DNA of 64,000 nucleotides, taken from Ardenticatenales bacterium (GTDB lineage Bacteria > Chloroflexota > Anaerolineae > Promineifilales > Promineifilaceae). Within the stretch, counting starts at the first letter, position 1, and each line of letters opens with the position of its first letter. Made by a program: the position numbers and the translations under genes. Below, in pieces: positions 41,503 through 50,959 of this stretch. The stretch spans positions 95,571-159,570 of the forward strand of contig JACKBM010000007.1 in assembly GCA_020634575.1 (NCBI GenBank), written 5' to 3'. Under the pieces are notes generated by a model that saw only the letters and a list, made by a program, of their open reading frames with translations, was not told the DNA's origin and did no database searches.

Positions 41503-42398
41503 CCCGGCTCACCCTCCTCGGCACCGGCACCCCCACCAACCCGCACCGCTTCCAAACCTCAGCCCTGCTCGAGGTCGGCGCGGCGAAATTACTGTTCGAT
41601 GCCGGCCGGGGCACTGTCCACCAGCTCTACCAGGCAGGCGTCGACCTGAGCCAGATCGGCCCCGTCTTCATCACCCATCATCATTTTGACCACATCAACG
41701 ATCTGTTTGATGTGATCATCTCGACGGCGATGCAGGGGCGTGAGGAGACGCTGCATGTTTATGGACCGGCCGGTACCCAAATCATCGTCGACGCCTTACT
41801 GAATATTGTCTATGCGAACGACATCCGTTTTCGGCTGGAAGAGGATCTGGAAGTGCGCCGGCGCGGCCGTAGCTGGAATGAACGGCCGGAAGCAATTCGC
41901 GATGTCGTCGTCCATGAAGTTGGCCAGGGGGTCGTCGCGAGCGGCCCGGATTGGCAGGTCAGCAGCGACTTTGTCCGCCACGGCGTCTTCCCCAAGGCGC
42001 CGGATTTTGCCTGGCATTGCCTGGGCTACCGGGTTGAGACGCCGGCCGGCACGATCACCATCAGCGGCGACACCGTGCCCTGCCCCGGCATCCTCAACCT
42101 GGCTCGCGAGGCGGACTTGCTGGTGCAATGTTGCCATCTTCCCCTCAGCGCCCTGACCAACCCGACGCGCCAATACCTGACTGAAACCATCCTGCCCACC
42201 ACCGCTCAGGCGGGCCAGATCGCCGCAGAGACTCAGGCAAAACATCTCGTGCTTACCCATTTAAGTCCACTCATCAGTGAGGCCGGCGAAGCAACCGTAC
42301 GCGCTGAGGTTGCCCGGCATTACCAGGGGCCGGTCACGCTGGCTGAGGATCTGCTGGCGCTGGAACTGGGCCCAAACGGCGTCACCGTAATTCGCTGA
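41499..42398 (+). CDS. Metallo-beta-lactamase-fold hydrolase (RNase Z-like)
   Basis: 299 residues from ATG 41499, overlapping the aldolase stop. The N-terminus TRLTLLGTGTPTNP and the metal motif THHHFDHIND (HxHxDH form, about residue 60) are typical of the RNase Z/arylsulfatase-like branch. Later ligands are in ISGDT (Asp) and HLVLTHLSP (His). No signal peptide is present. RNase Z itself is less likely given the operon; a phosphodiesterase or lactone/ester hydrolase acting beside the aldolase is an inference. Confidence 0.88.
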   Translation: MTRLTLLGTGTPTNPHRFQTSALLEVGAAKLLFDAGRGTVHQLYQAGVDLSQIGPVFITHHHFDHINDLFDVIISTAMQGREETLHVYGPAGTQIIVDALLNIVYANDIRFRLEEDLEVRRRGRSWNERPEAIRDVVVHEVGQGVVASGPDWQVSSDFVRHGVFPKAPDFAWHCLGYRVETPAGTITISGDTVPCPGILNLAREADLLVQCCHLPLSALTNPTRQYLTETILPTTAQAGQIAAETQAKHLVLTHLSPLISEAGEATVRAEVARHYQGPVTLAEDLLALELGPNGVTVIR

Positions 42399-42404
42399 TT
42401 GCCC

Positions 42405-42440
42405 TTGCGCGATGAGCCTGCTTCGGGCAAGATCGCGCAA
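42405..42440. promoter_or_regulatory. Intercistronic hairpin before the aminotransferase gene
   Basis: TTGCGCGAT (42405-42413) pairs with ATCGCGCAA (42432-42440), a perfect 9-bp stem with an 18-base loop. It lies in the 60-base gap between the metallo-hydrolase and aminotransferase genes. The ribosome site AGGAGG follows. It could stabilise the upstream mRNA or tune expression of the last gene. Confidence 0.5.
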
Positions 42441-42458
42441 ACGAAACAGGAGGCAGCT

Positions 42459-43586
42459 ATGCCAGGCTTATTACCCGAAGTTGATCCCGATGGCTTGCTC
42501 GAATATTCCGTGGTCTACACCGACCGCGCGCTGAATCATATGTCCAAATCCTTCCAGGGGGTGATGAATGATATCTCCGCCACCCTGAAGAAGGTTTACA
42601 ATGCCAACTCTGTTGTCGTTGTGCCGGGCAGCGGCACCTTCGGCATGGAGGCGGTCGCCCGGCAATTTGCGACCGGCCGGAAATGTCTCGTCATCCGCAA
42701 CGGCTGGTTCAGCTACCGCTGGAGCCAGATCTTCCAGATGGCCAACATCCCCTCGGGCGAAATTGTCCTCAAAGCGCAACCCGCCGACGATACCGCCCAG
42801 CCCGCCTTCACGCCGGCCCCTATCGACGAAGTCGTCGCCACCATCAAAAAGGAAAAACCGGACCTGGTCTTTGCGCCGCACGTGGAGACTTCCGCCGGCA
42901 TGATCCTGCCGGACGACTACCTCCGCGCCGTCGCTGACGCCGTCCATGCGGTCGATGGCCTCTTTATCCTGGACTGTATCGCCTCCGGCGCCATCTGGGT
43001 GGACATGGAAAAATCAGGCGTCGACATCCTGATCAGCGCGCCCCAGAAAGGCTGGAGCGGTTCCCCTTGCGCCGGGCTGGTAATGATGAACCGCCAGGCC
43101 CGCGAGCTGATCGAGGAGACAACCAGCAGCAGCTTCGCCTGCGACCTGAAAAAATGGCTGCAAATCATGGAAGCGTACGAAAATGGCGGCCATGCCTACC
43201 ACGCCACCATGCCCACCGACTGTCTGATCACCTTCCGCGACGCCATGAAAGAAGCGGAAGCGTACGGCTTTGACAAAGTGATGGCCGAACAGCAGGAACT
43301 GGGCGACAAGGTGCGGGCGTTGCTGGAAAGCAAAGGCTTCAAGAGCGTCGCCGCCCCCGGCTTCCAGGCGCCCGGCGTCGTTGTCAGCTACACCAACGAC
43401 CCCGGCATCAAAAGCGGTCAGAAATTCGCCGCCGCCGGCATGCAGATCGCCGCGGGCGTGCCGCTGGCTGTCGACGAACCGGCCGATTTCCAGACCTTCC
43501 GCCTCGGCCTCTTCGGCCTGGAGAAGCTGCATAACGTTGATCGGACCGTGGAATTGCTGGCCCAGACGCTGGACAAGATCGCTTAG
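42459..43586 (+). CDS. Class V aminotransferase (alanine/serine-glyoxylate type)
   Basis: 375 residues from ATG 42459 (CAGGAGG upstream). It is a PLP-dependent fold-type I enzyme of the alanine-glyoxylate/serine-pyruvate branch. The phosphate loop is VPGSGTFGMEAVARQ, the cofactor Asp is in LFILDCIASGAIWVDME, and the Schiff-base Lys197 is in SAPQKGWSG. It is the third gene of the RraA-fold operon. A second, divergent family member lies at 59186 in the serine operon, so this one probably serves the catabolic operon, for example by removing glyoxylate or pyruvate (inference). Confidence 0.88.
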   Translation: MPGLLPEVDPDGLLEYSVVYTDRALNHMSKSFQGVMNDISATLKKVYNANSVVVVPGSGTFGMEAVARQFATGRKCLVIRNGWFSYRWSQIFQMANIPSGEIVLKAQPADDTAQPAFTPAPIDEVVATIKKEKPDLVFAPHVETSAGMILPDDYLRAVADAVHAVDGLFILDCIASGAIWVDMEKSGVDILISAPQKGWSGSPCAGLVMMNRQARELIEETTSSSFACDLKKWLQIMEAYENGGHAYHATMPTDCLITFRDAMKEAEAYGFDKVMAEQQELGDKVRALLESKGFKSVAAPGFQAPGVVVSYTNDPGIKSGQKFAAAGMQIAAGVPLAVDEPADFQTFRLGLFGLEKLHNVDRTVELLAQTLDKIA

Positions 43587-43620
43587 GCCGCGCCAGGCAA
43601 CGCAGCCGGTCAAAACATGA

Positions 43621-43721
43621 GGTTCGTAGTAGACGCTTTAGCGTTCCACGTTGGGCGTGGTAAAGCACTGGCCAGCGGGCAACTCGATGGCTTCCGAACG
43701 CTCAAGCGTTTACTACGAACC
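43621..43721. repeat. 101-bp inverted-repeat element
   Basis: 43621-43646 and 43696-43721 are 26-base inverted arms with two mismatches (GGTTCGTAGT... / ...ACTACGAACC), with a 49-base centre holding its own CACG-TTGGG-CGTG hairpin. It fills much of the 314-base gap 43587-43900; the rest shows one ACCGGCCGGT copy and a TATAAT box (43856-43861) 40 bases before the GH13 start. Open frames across it are products of the repeat. Confidence 0.7.
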
Positions 43722-43855
43722 AAAAACCGGCCGGTCGCTAGCCGCAAAGTCATCTGGTGGCCCGGCCCGAACTTCGCTATGCTGACCTCAGGCTCCCCCC
43801 AATCCAGGCCAGTAAAAATCTGGCAAAAAAGCCGACCCTCCCGGCCGTTCCCGGC

Positions 43856-43861
43856 TATAAT
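43856..43861 (+). promoter_or_regulatory. -10 box upstream of the GH13 gene
   Basis: A perfect TATAAT, 40 bases before ATG 43901. No acceptable -35 stands at 16-18 bases, so the promoter call is tentative. Confidence 0.35.
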
Positions 43862-43900
43862 GCCCCTTTTTACCAGCCACCACAGCACAGGTAAGCGCCG

Positions 43901-45355
43901 ATGAGTATGGATACCCCAGCGTGGGTTCGCGATGCCGTCTTTTATCAGATTTTTCCGGACAGATTTGCCCGCAGCGACCAGGTTGCCAAACCGGCCCATC
44001 TCCAACCCTGGGGCGCCGAACCGACCTTCCATGGTTTTCAGGGCGGTGATTTGCTGGGTATTGCCGAAAAGATGTCTTATCTAACTGATCTGGGCATCAA
44101 TGCGCTTTTTCTAAACCCGATTTTTGCCTCCGCCTCCAACCACCGCTACCACACCCATGATTATTTCACCGTCGATCCTATCCTCGGCGGCAACGCAGCT
44201 TTTCACAAATTCCTGAAGGCGGCCCACGACCACAACATTCGGGTCATCATTGACGGCGTTTTTAACCATGCCAGCCGGGGATTCTTCCAGTTCAACCATC
44301 TGCTGGAAGCCGGCCAGGAATCGCCTTACCGGGACTGGTTCCATGTCTGGGATTGGCCCGTCAACGCCTATCAGGAAGATCACCCCGCTAACTTCGCCGC
44401 CTGGTGGGGCATGCACGCCCTACCCAAGTTCAACACCGAAAATGACGCGGTGCGCGAGTTTCTCTGGTCCGTCGGCACCTATTGGCTGGAACAGGGCATC
44501 GATGGCTGGCGTCTGGATGTCCCCAACGAGATTAATGACGACGTCTTCTGGCAAGAGTTCCGCCGGCGCTGCCGGGCCATCAATCCGGATTGCTACATCG
44601 TGGGGGAGTTTTGGGGCGAGGCCCACCGTTGGTTACAGGGCGATCAGTTTGACGCCCAGATGAATTACATGATGTCGCGGGCGCTCCTGGGCTTCGTTGG
44701 CGGCGAGCGCATCAACCAGGGCGAAATCAGCCGCTGCGGGCTGCAATACATTCCCGCCCTGGACGGCCCGGCCTTGCGGCGCGAGCTGAATCGAATCAAC
44801 AACGAGCTGTATGATTACGAGACTACCCTGGCCCAGCTCACCATGCTTGGCTCGCACGATACACCGCGGGCCCTGACCATGCTCTGTCATGACCGGCAGG
44901 CGCTGAAGCTGGCCCTCTTCATGCAGATGATGATGCCCGGCGCCCCCAACATCTATTACGGCGACGAAATTGGCCTTAGCGGCGGCCACGATCCGCACTC
45001 CCGCGGCGCCTTCCCCTGGGGCAACGAGGTTGCCTGGGACAAGGCTATGCGGGCCGATGTGAAACAGTACATCCAGCTCCGTCACGAGTTGCCAGCGCTG
45101 CGCCGGGGTGCTTTCAGGGTCGCGCGGGCAGACAAGCAACATATCATCTTCAATCGGGAGTACGAGGGGCAAATTGTGGTTGTGGCCGTCAATGCCGGCT
45201 GGGAACCCGTCAATGTAATGCCCTGGAGTGACCGGCGCCGGCGCAATCTGAAAGAGCTACTGGCACCGGCCGGTTCCAACCTCTTGCCTGGCCAGACCGT
45301 CACCCTCACCGCCCGTTCCGCCCGCCTGTGGACCAACAGCGGCTGGAGTTTCTGA
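43901..45355 (+). CDS. Alpha-amylase family (GH13) glucan hydrolase
   Basis: 484 residues, no signal peptide, so cytoplasmic. The (beta/alpha)8 domain starts almost at once (AVFYQIFPDRF). The four GH13 regions are present: IDGVFNHAS; GWRLDVPNE with the nucleophile Asp206; GEFWGEAH with the acid Glu236; and GSHDTPR with Asp320. HGGDL-like FQGGDLLGI and the late GDEIGLSGG also fit neopullulanase/cyclomaltodextrinase-type enzymes. The N-terminal CBM34 dimerisation domain of those enzymes is missing, so it is a compact form. A small beta-domain ends the chain. It probably degrades imported or stored alpha-glucans; the bond specificity is unknown. Confidence 0.92.
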   Translation: MSMDTPAWVRDAVFYQIFPDRFARSDQVAKPAHLQPWGAEPTFHGFQGGDLLGIAEKMSYLTDLGINALFLNPIFASASNHRYHTHDYFTVDPILGGNAAFHKFLKAAHDHNIRVIIDGVFNHASRGFFQFNHLLEAGQESPYRDWFHVWDWPVNAYQEDHPANFAAWWGMHALPKFNTENDAVREFLWSVGTYWLEQGIDGWRLDVPNEINDDVFWQEFRRRCRAINPDCYIVGEFWGEAHRWLQGDQFDAQMNYMMSRALLGFVGGERINQGEISRCGLQYIPALDGPALRRELNRINNELYDYETTLAQLTMLGSHDTPRALTMLCHDRQALKLALFMQMMMPGAPNIYYGDEIGLSGGHDPHSRGAFPWGNEVAWDKAMRADVKQYIQLRHELPALRRGAFRVARADKQHIIFNREYEGQIVVVAVNAGWEPVNVMPWSDRRRRNLKELLAPAGSNLLPGQTVTLTARSARLWTNSGWSF

Positions 45356-45407
45356 CTTTTTGGGACATACGTACCAGCAGGTGGAACCTATTGGCCGCTG
45401 CATCCGG

Positions 45408-45413
45408 TATAAT
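45408..45413 (+). promoter_or_regulatory. -10 box in the gap before the response regulator
   Basis: A perfect TATAAT (context CCGGTATAATGTC), 132 bases before ATG 45545. No good -35 is seen at standard spacing, so use is uncertain. Confidence 0.3.
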
Positions 45414-45544
45414 GTCAACGTAAACTAATTGCTTGTGGACATCACCATTCCTTGCTACCCTGTTTTCCACTGCATCAATATTAACGGTTTCCTTACAGCC
45501 GCTCGCCAGACGATCTGTTAAGCTTGCGGCATCAGGCATTAATT

Positions 45545-45976
45545 ATGGAAGAAAGCGTCCGCCAACCGGTACGACCTGAAAACGCCTATGTCCTCGTCGT
45601 TGAAGATAACGTCTCCAACTTCGTCCTGACAGCCCGCTTGCTGGCCTATATCGGCGTCAAAAATTGTGAATGGAAAACTACCGGCTGGGGTGTCGTCGAT
45701 TTTGCCAAAACAATGCCCCGTGTTGACCTGGTTTTGATGGACCTGAGGCTCCCGCATGAAGATGGGTACAGCGCCCTGGAACAGATCCGCAACACGCCTG
45801 AACTGAAGGATACCGTTGTTGTCGTCGTAACGGCTCACGCCAGTTCCGAAGAGATGCAGCGGGCCCGTGAAGCAGGCTTTGACGGATTCCTGGCCAAGCC
45901 GCTGGACCCGGACCGTTTCCCGGAGCAGATTCGCCAGATTTTGCAGGGTGAATCTGTCTGGAGCCTGGGGCTTTAG
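45545..45976 (+). CDS. Single-domain response regulator
   Basis: 143 residues from ATG 45545; an in-frame TTG at 45524 is an alternative. It is a CheY-like receiver with VVEDN (residues 18-22), phosphoacceptor Asp66 in LVLMDLRLPHEDG, Thr in VVVTAHAS and Lys in FLAKPLDPD. No output domain is present. It lies directly before the multi-GAF kinase gene (53-base gap) and is the best candidate for its phosphorylation partner. Confidence 0.9.
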   Translation: MEESVRQPVRPENAYVLVVEDNVSNFVLTARLLAYIGVKNCEWKTTGWGVVDFAKTMPRVDLVLMDLRLPHEDGYSALEQIRNTPELKDTVVVVVTAHASSEEMQRAREAGFDGFLAKPLDPDRFPEQIRQILQGESVWSLGL

Positions 45977-46029
45977 CGAGGGCCCGCTCCCCCACCCTAA
46001 TCAAATAGTCGGGGCCCAAAGACAGGACC

Positions 46030-49000
46030 GTGATCCGACTTTTTACGCTTGAGAAGATCCACCGGGATGCGAAGCCGCAAGGACGCTTGCTCCAGTTGCT
46101 GCTGGCGCTTTTCTGGTTCCTGGGCAGCAGTGTGCTTCTGCTGCAAACCGTTTCCCCTCGCCTGAATTATTTCCGCACGGCCCCAATCACCAATCTGCTT
46201 TTCTGGCTGGCATTGACGGCGCTAATGCTGCTGCCAATGTGGCTGCTTAGCCAGGGCAAATTGCGCCCGGCCATCCTGGCCGCCAGCTTCATCCTGCTAT
46301 CGCTGACGCTGCTGCCGTATGTACTGGTGCCGTTTATACCGGCCGGTTGGCTATTCCTCAGCCTGCCCGCCATCGCCCTGCTGGCCTTCCTGGATGACAT
46401 CCGGGTTGGGGCCGCCGGCGCCCTGCTTCTGCTGCTGGCGATGCTCTTCAGCCCGAATGGCAGTCCATCACCCGGCCAACTGCTGCCGCTGCTCGTGGTG
46501 CTCTCCCTCCTGCTCCTGCTTGGCTGGCACTGGCAGCGCACCACCAGCCGAGCCCAGCGTGCCCGCCTGCAGCGCGCCATGCGCCTGCCCTGGAACCGGC
46601 CGAAGACTGCTGATTTCCATTTCAGCTCTGAGGACGCCGAAATCCTGCTGAACTTTTCCATCCTGCTCTCCATTGTGGACCAGGGCGAGATCTATCGGCG
46701 CGCGCTACGCGCTGTCGCCGATCATATTCCGGGTGCCCATTTTCTGATCGGCAATTTTGATTTGGAGCTGAACCAGTTTCAAGAGCAGGCGGAGCTGATG
46801 GTGCAGCCCGGTGAGCAGAACCGGCCGGTCATGCTCGCCACAACCCATAACCTCGAGCAAACGCCCTACCTGCAAGCCTTACAACAAGCCGGCGAAGCTC
46901 GCCTGGACTCTCTGCTGAAAAAAAGCCCGGAAGACCTTTACCGTGCTGACATGCGCGATGCCGGCTATGATTTCCGGTTGACGTTACCGCTTAGAGCCAA
47001 CGATACCACCCTGGGCCTGCTGGCCATTTCCCGCACGGAGTCTGAGGGCGATTTTTCAGCCCACGAGTTGGAATTGGCCCAGGCCCTGAGCAGACAGATC
47101 GGCGCCGCGCTGAGCAATGCCCAGCTGGCCAGTGACGCCCGCGCCCGCGCCGCTCAGCTCAGCACCCTCACCCGCCTCAGCCGGGTGCTCTCAGAGCATA
47201 ACCAGCTTGATCAGATGCTGGTTGATGCCCGCCAGGAACTGTTGCCGCTCTTCGCGGCCACTGGCATGGCTATCCTCTTTCAGAACAGCGGTGATGAAAC
47301 CCTGGATTGGGCGCACATTTTTGAATATGGCCGGGATATTGATCGGCACAGCCGCAGCCCATTGCCGCTGAACACAGGCAACGCCGGCTACGTGGCCACG
47401 ACCGGTCAACCACTTCTCATCAGCACCGCTGCGGATACCGACTACAGCCTGCTCGCCCGTTTTGCGGCAGGAACGGCGGATGGCTCCTGGCTCGGCGTCC
47501 CTCTTATCGTGGCCAACCAGATTATTGGCGTCCTGGTCCTGGAAAACGCGGACGAGACGGGTGCATTTTCGCCGCGGGATGTGGAATTGCTCCTCACCAT
47601 CGCCGGTCCCCTGGCGATCTCCATCAACAACATCCGCCAGCTGGAGCAGACCCAGGCGGCGCTCATGGCCCAATCGGAACAGGCGCTGCTGCTGCGCACC
47701 GCCACGGAAGTTTCCGCCACGGCCACTTCCGTCCTGGATGTGCAGGAGCTGGCCCAGCGCGTCGTCAACCTGATCCAGGAACGATTTGACCTGTATTACG
47801 CCGGCCTTTTTTTGGTCGACGAGGGGCAGCAGGAAGCCATCCTGCAAGCGGGCACCGAGGCGGAGGGCACGGCCCTGCAGGCTGAGCAATACCGCCTGCC
47901 CCTGGCCAGCAGCGCCCTGGTTACCCAGGCGATCACCGTGGGCCGGGTGCATTTGGAACCAGATGTACGCCAGGGCACCAACTGGGAATTCGGCGCCTAC
48001 CTGCCGAACACCCGCTCCATGCTGGCTATCCCCCTGCGCGCCCAGCGCGGCGGCACTGTGGGCGCCCTCACGGTCCATAGCACCGAGGTTGATGCCTTTT
48101 CCGATCAGGCGATCTCCATTTTACAGACGCTTTGCGACCAGCTGGCTGTGGCCATCGAAAACGCTCGCCTTTTCCAGCAGGTCCAGGAAAGCCTTATCCG
48201 GCTCAACAACCTGTTCCTGGCCAGCCGTAAAATTATGGCGGCTGAGCGGGCCCAGACCGTCTATGAAACGCTGGTTGATTACGCCGGCGCCTCGGGCCTC
48301 GTCGACATGGCCCATCTGCTGGTCGCCGACCCGAAAGAACCTGATTTCCTGATGCTGCCAGCGCTATGGAGCCGGCTCGACGTCCAGTATGACCCCACCT
48401 ATCGCTACGCGCGTGATCCGTTGCCGTACAGCCCGCGGTTGCTGCAAAAGGATGTCGTTTTCATCGAGGACCTCCAGCAGATCAGCAACAACGAGCCGGC
48501 TATCCTGGAGATGTTCCAGAGCAGCCGGATGCATGCCGTCGTGTTGGTGCCGATTTATCGCGAGGACCAATGGTTGGGTTCGCTGGTCCTGGCCCGATCG
48601 GACAGCAAGCCGTTGGCGCGCAGCGAAGTCCAACCGTTCTTAACCCTGTGCAACCAGGCGGCGGCAGCCCTGGCCAATCAGCAACTTTTCCGCGAGTCGA
48701 CGGCGCTTTATCGGGCCAGCCGGAGCCTGAGCCAGGTCATTACCCGGGACGATGCCATCAACACCGTCGCCGAGGAAATCATGCTGCAGACCAAGGCAGA
48801 CCAGTGCCGGTTAATCCTGTACGACAGCCGGGCCGGCGTGGGCAAAATCGAGTACGAACGCAGCGAAACCGGTCTGGCCAGCGGTATCCAGTTTCCGATG
48901 GGTGACGACCCCATTTTCCGCCGCCTCAGCGAAGAACGCCGCCCACTGCTGCTCCATGACGACGGGCAGGATGAGATCACGGCGGCAAGTTACCTGCGCC

Positions 49001-49914
49001 CCTTCCATACCAAGCTATCCTTGCTGATTCCGGCGCTCAACCAGCAAAACCTGATCGGCTTTATGGCGCTTGATTTGCTGCAGGGTCACCGCAACTTTAA
49101 CAGCACCCAGGTCAACTTTGCCCAGACCCTGGTTGACCAGCTCAACACCCAGCTGGAAAACCTGGCCCTCTTTGACGACGCCCTGAGTCGAGCCCAGGAG
49201 ATGATCACCCTTAATCAGGTCGGTGTCCTTATTTCCGGTACGCTCGACCTGGACCAGCTGGCCAATGTGGTCCATGAACAGGTGGGCCGGCTGTTGGACA
49301 ACAGCATTTTCATTCTGGCGTTGTACGAAGCGGAAACGCAGCTTTACCGGCCGCTTCTCTGCACGCGCTACGGCGAACGCATCGCGCCCGAACCGCGCCG
49401 CCTGGAAAAGTCTGAATCGCTTTACGAGTTCCTTTATCGAGGCACGTTGCTGGCCGTGCCCGACGACCCGGTGTTGAGCGAAGAAGCGGGCTTGCAGGAG
49501 CTGTTTGTCTCGGGCTGGGTACCTGAGTCAGCGCTCTGGGTGCCGATGCAGCAGGAAGGGGAACCAATTGGCTTTTTGAGTGTGCAATCGTACCGGCCGG
49601 ATGCCTACACCGAAAACCATATCCAGCTCCTGCGCACCATCGCCACCCAGGCCGGCCTCGCCCTGGCCAATGCCCAGAGCTTCCAGCGCACCGAAACCAC
49701 CCTGCAGGAAATCCGCCAGCTTTTCGAGATCACCCAGATCGTCACCGCTGCCCCGGAACCGCAAACCCGCCTGGCCCGTGTCGTGGACGCCCTCCATCGC
49801 CATTTCCAGGAAGTCAACATCGCCCTCTTCACCGTCAATGACGAGGAAAAGCTGCTGAAACGGTCATCTCCATGGGCGCCAGAGCTTCCCGCGCCAGATC
49901 CCGATTGCCGATGA
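46030..49914 (+). CDS. Multi-GAF membrane sensor kinase, N-terminal part (frameshifted)
   Basis: 1294 residues from GTG 46030. Six membrane helices (about 18-185) are followed by six complete GAF domains at roughly 200-365, 387-542, 557-723, 727-897, 897-1057 and 1061-1224. A seventh GAF begins near 1231 and breaks off at TGA 49912-49914. The seventh GAF and a histidine kinase continue downstream in other frames. If intact, the protein would be one 1640-residue membrane sensor kinase integrating several small ligands. It is flanked by two receiver-containing genes, together a signalling cluster. As sequenced, the gene is split. Confidence 0.85.
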   Translation: MIRLFTLEKIHRDAKPQGRLLQLLLALFWFLGSSVLLLQTVSPRLNYFRTAPITNLLFWLALTALMLLPMWLLSQGKLRPAILAASFILLSLTLLPYVLVPFIPAGWLFLSLPAIALLAFLDDIRVGAAGALLLLLAMLFSPNGSPSPGQLLPLLVVLSLLLLLGWHWQRTTSRAQRARLQRAMRLPWNRPKTADFHFSSEDAEILLNFSILLSIVDQGEIYRRALRAVADHIPGAHFLIGNFDLELNQFQEQAELMVQPGEQNRPVMLATTHNLEQTPYLQALQQAGEARLDSLLKKSPEDLYRADMRDAGYDFRLTLPLRANDTTLGLLAISRTESEGDFSAHELELAQALSRQIGAALSNAQLASDARARAAQLSTLTRLSRVLSEHNQLDQMLVDARQELLPLFAATGMAILFQNSGDETLDWAHIFEYGRDIDRHSRSPLPLNTGNAGYVATTGQPLLISTAADTDYSLLARFAAGTADGSWLGVPLIVANQIIGVLVLENADETGAFSPRDVELLLTIAGPLAISINNIRQLEQTQAALMAQSEQALLLRTATEVSATATSVLDVQELAQRVVNLIQERFDLYYAGLFLVDEGQQEAILQAGTEAEGTALQAEQYRLPLASSALVTQAITVGRVHLEPDVRQGTNWEFGAYLPNTRSMLAIPLRAQRGGTVGALTVHSTEVDAFSDQAISILQTLCDQLAVAIENARLFQQVQESLIRLNNLFLASRKIMAAERAQTVYETLVDYAGASGLVDMAHLLVADPKEPDFLMLPALWSRLDVQYDPTYRYARDPLPYSPRLLQKDVVFIEDLQQISNNEPAILEMFQSSRMHAVVLVPIYREDQWLGSLVLARSDSKPLARSEVQPFLTLCNQAAAALANQQLFRESTALYRASRSLSQVITRDDAINTVAEEIMLQTKADQCRLILYDSRAGVGKIEYERSETGLASGIQFPMGDDPIFRRLSEERRPLLLHDDGQDEITAASYLRPFHTKLSLLIPALNQQNLIGFMALDLLQGHRNFNSTQVNFAQTLVDQLNTQLENLALFDDALSRAQEMITLNQVGVLISGTLDLDQLANVVHEQVGRLLDNSIFILALYEAETQLYRPLLCTRYGERIAPEPRRLEKSESLYEFLYRGTLLAVPDDPVLSEEAGLQELFVSGWVPESALWVPMQQEGEPIGFLSVQSYRPDAYTENHIQLLRTIATQAGLALANAQSFQRTETTLQEIRQLFEITQIVTAAPEPQTRLARVVDALHRHFQEVNIALFTVNDEEKLLKRSSPWAPELPAPDPDCR

Positions 49915-50080
49915 TTTGCTGGGTCAATCAGTTGTGCGCGGCAAGCCGCTGCTCATTCGCGACATGCGCGATTTGCCGGCCCATGAGCAAAGCAGCCGCG
50001 ATGCGCTATCCCAGATCATCATCCCGCTCGCCTTTGGCGCCGGGTGATTGGCGTCCTGACGGTCGAAAGCCCTTCTTCCC
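49856..50080 (+). other. Cluster of frameshifts within the seventh GAF domain
   Basis: The protein reading hops between frames. Up to AAAGCTGCTGAAA it is in the frame of 46030. TVISMGARAS is then best read from 49860 one frame back. From 49886 the reading continues FPRQIPIADDLLGQSVV... to LAFG. From 50041 it is RVIGVLTVES in the first frame again. From 50075 it is LPDAFSDSDLRLL, in the frame of the kinase part. That is three or four net one-base changes in about 220 bases. Both flanks are otherwise clean. Confidence 0.75.
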
Positions 50081-50131
50081 GATGCCTTTTCGGACTCGGA
50101 CCTGCGCCTCTTACGTACGCTCAGCGTCAGT

Positions 50132-50959
50132 GTGGCGGCAACCCTGGAAAGTGGCCGTTTGTTCCAGGAGATCCAGCTCGCCAACGAACAGCTACGCGAA
50201 CTGGACCGTCTCAAGACACAGTTCCTGGCCAACATGTCCCACGAACTGCGGACGCCCTTGAACTCCATCATCGGCTTCTCCCGGGTCATCCTGAAAGGGA
50301 TCGTTGGCCCGGTCACACCGGAGCAGGAGCACGACCTGACCGCCATTTACAACAGCGGGCGCCACCTGCTTACGCTCATCAACGACATCCTCGATATCGC
50401 CCGCATTGAAGCTGGCAAGATGGCCCTCATTTTGGAAGAGGTGGATGTCAAAGAAGTCGCCCTGGATGCCCTGACGACCACCCGCGGCCTGGTTCAGGAT
50501 AGCGGGGTCGAACTACGCACCGATTTTGCGCCCCATCTGCCGCTCATTGATGCGGACCCGGTCCGCCTGCGCCAGATCTTGCTAAACCTGCTTTCCAACG
50601 CCGCCAAATTCACCAGTGAGGGGCACATCCAGCTGGAAATATTTCCTGATGGTGAGCATCATCTACATATTGCGGTTCAGGATACGGGTATTGGCTTGGC
50701 AGAAACTGATTTTGGGCGTATTTTTACGGCGTTTGAACAGATCGAAAAGCGCGATGGGCAATCGCTGCGGGGCACAGGCCTTGGCCTGCCTATCACAAAA
50801 CGGCTGGTGGATATGCACCAGGGCGAGATCTGGGTTGAGAGCGAATTGGGGCAGGGAGCAACCTTTCACGTTGTGCTGCCAGTAAAACAGTTGAGCCATG
50901 CCACCAATGGCCAGACCGACCATGTTCTGGAGGTGTCAGAAGAGAGCAGCCTTCCATAA
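50132..50959 (+). pseudogene. Histidine kinase part of the broken multi-GAF sensor
   Basis: 275 residues are open from GTG 50132; the protein frame itself extends back to about 50075. After the end of a GAF (VAATLESGRLFQEI) comes a HisKA domain with the phosphoacceptor His in LANMSHELRTPLNSIIGFS. A HATPase domain follows, with the N box LLNLLSNAAKF, G1 DTGIGLAE and G2 GTGLGLPITKRL. All catalytic motifs are intact, so the kinase would be active if expressed. There is no ribosome site of its own, which argues that this is the 3' end of the gene starting at 46030. Confidence 0.8.

Noticed and set aside
43610..44032. Open frames on both strands across the 43.6-kb inverted repeat
   Set aside because: They are created by the repeat, resemble no protein family, and the minus-strand one overlaps the GH13 gene.
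49856..50080. Programmed frameshifting in the sensor kinase
   Set aside because: Three or four shifts without slippery heptamers or pseudoknots do not fit a programmed event; error or decay is simpler.
49872..50261. Separate 129-residue protein in the frameshift zone
   Set aside because: Only its first few residues make sense as GAF sequence; the rest is a shadow frame of the kinase gene.
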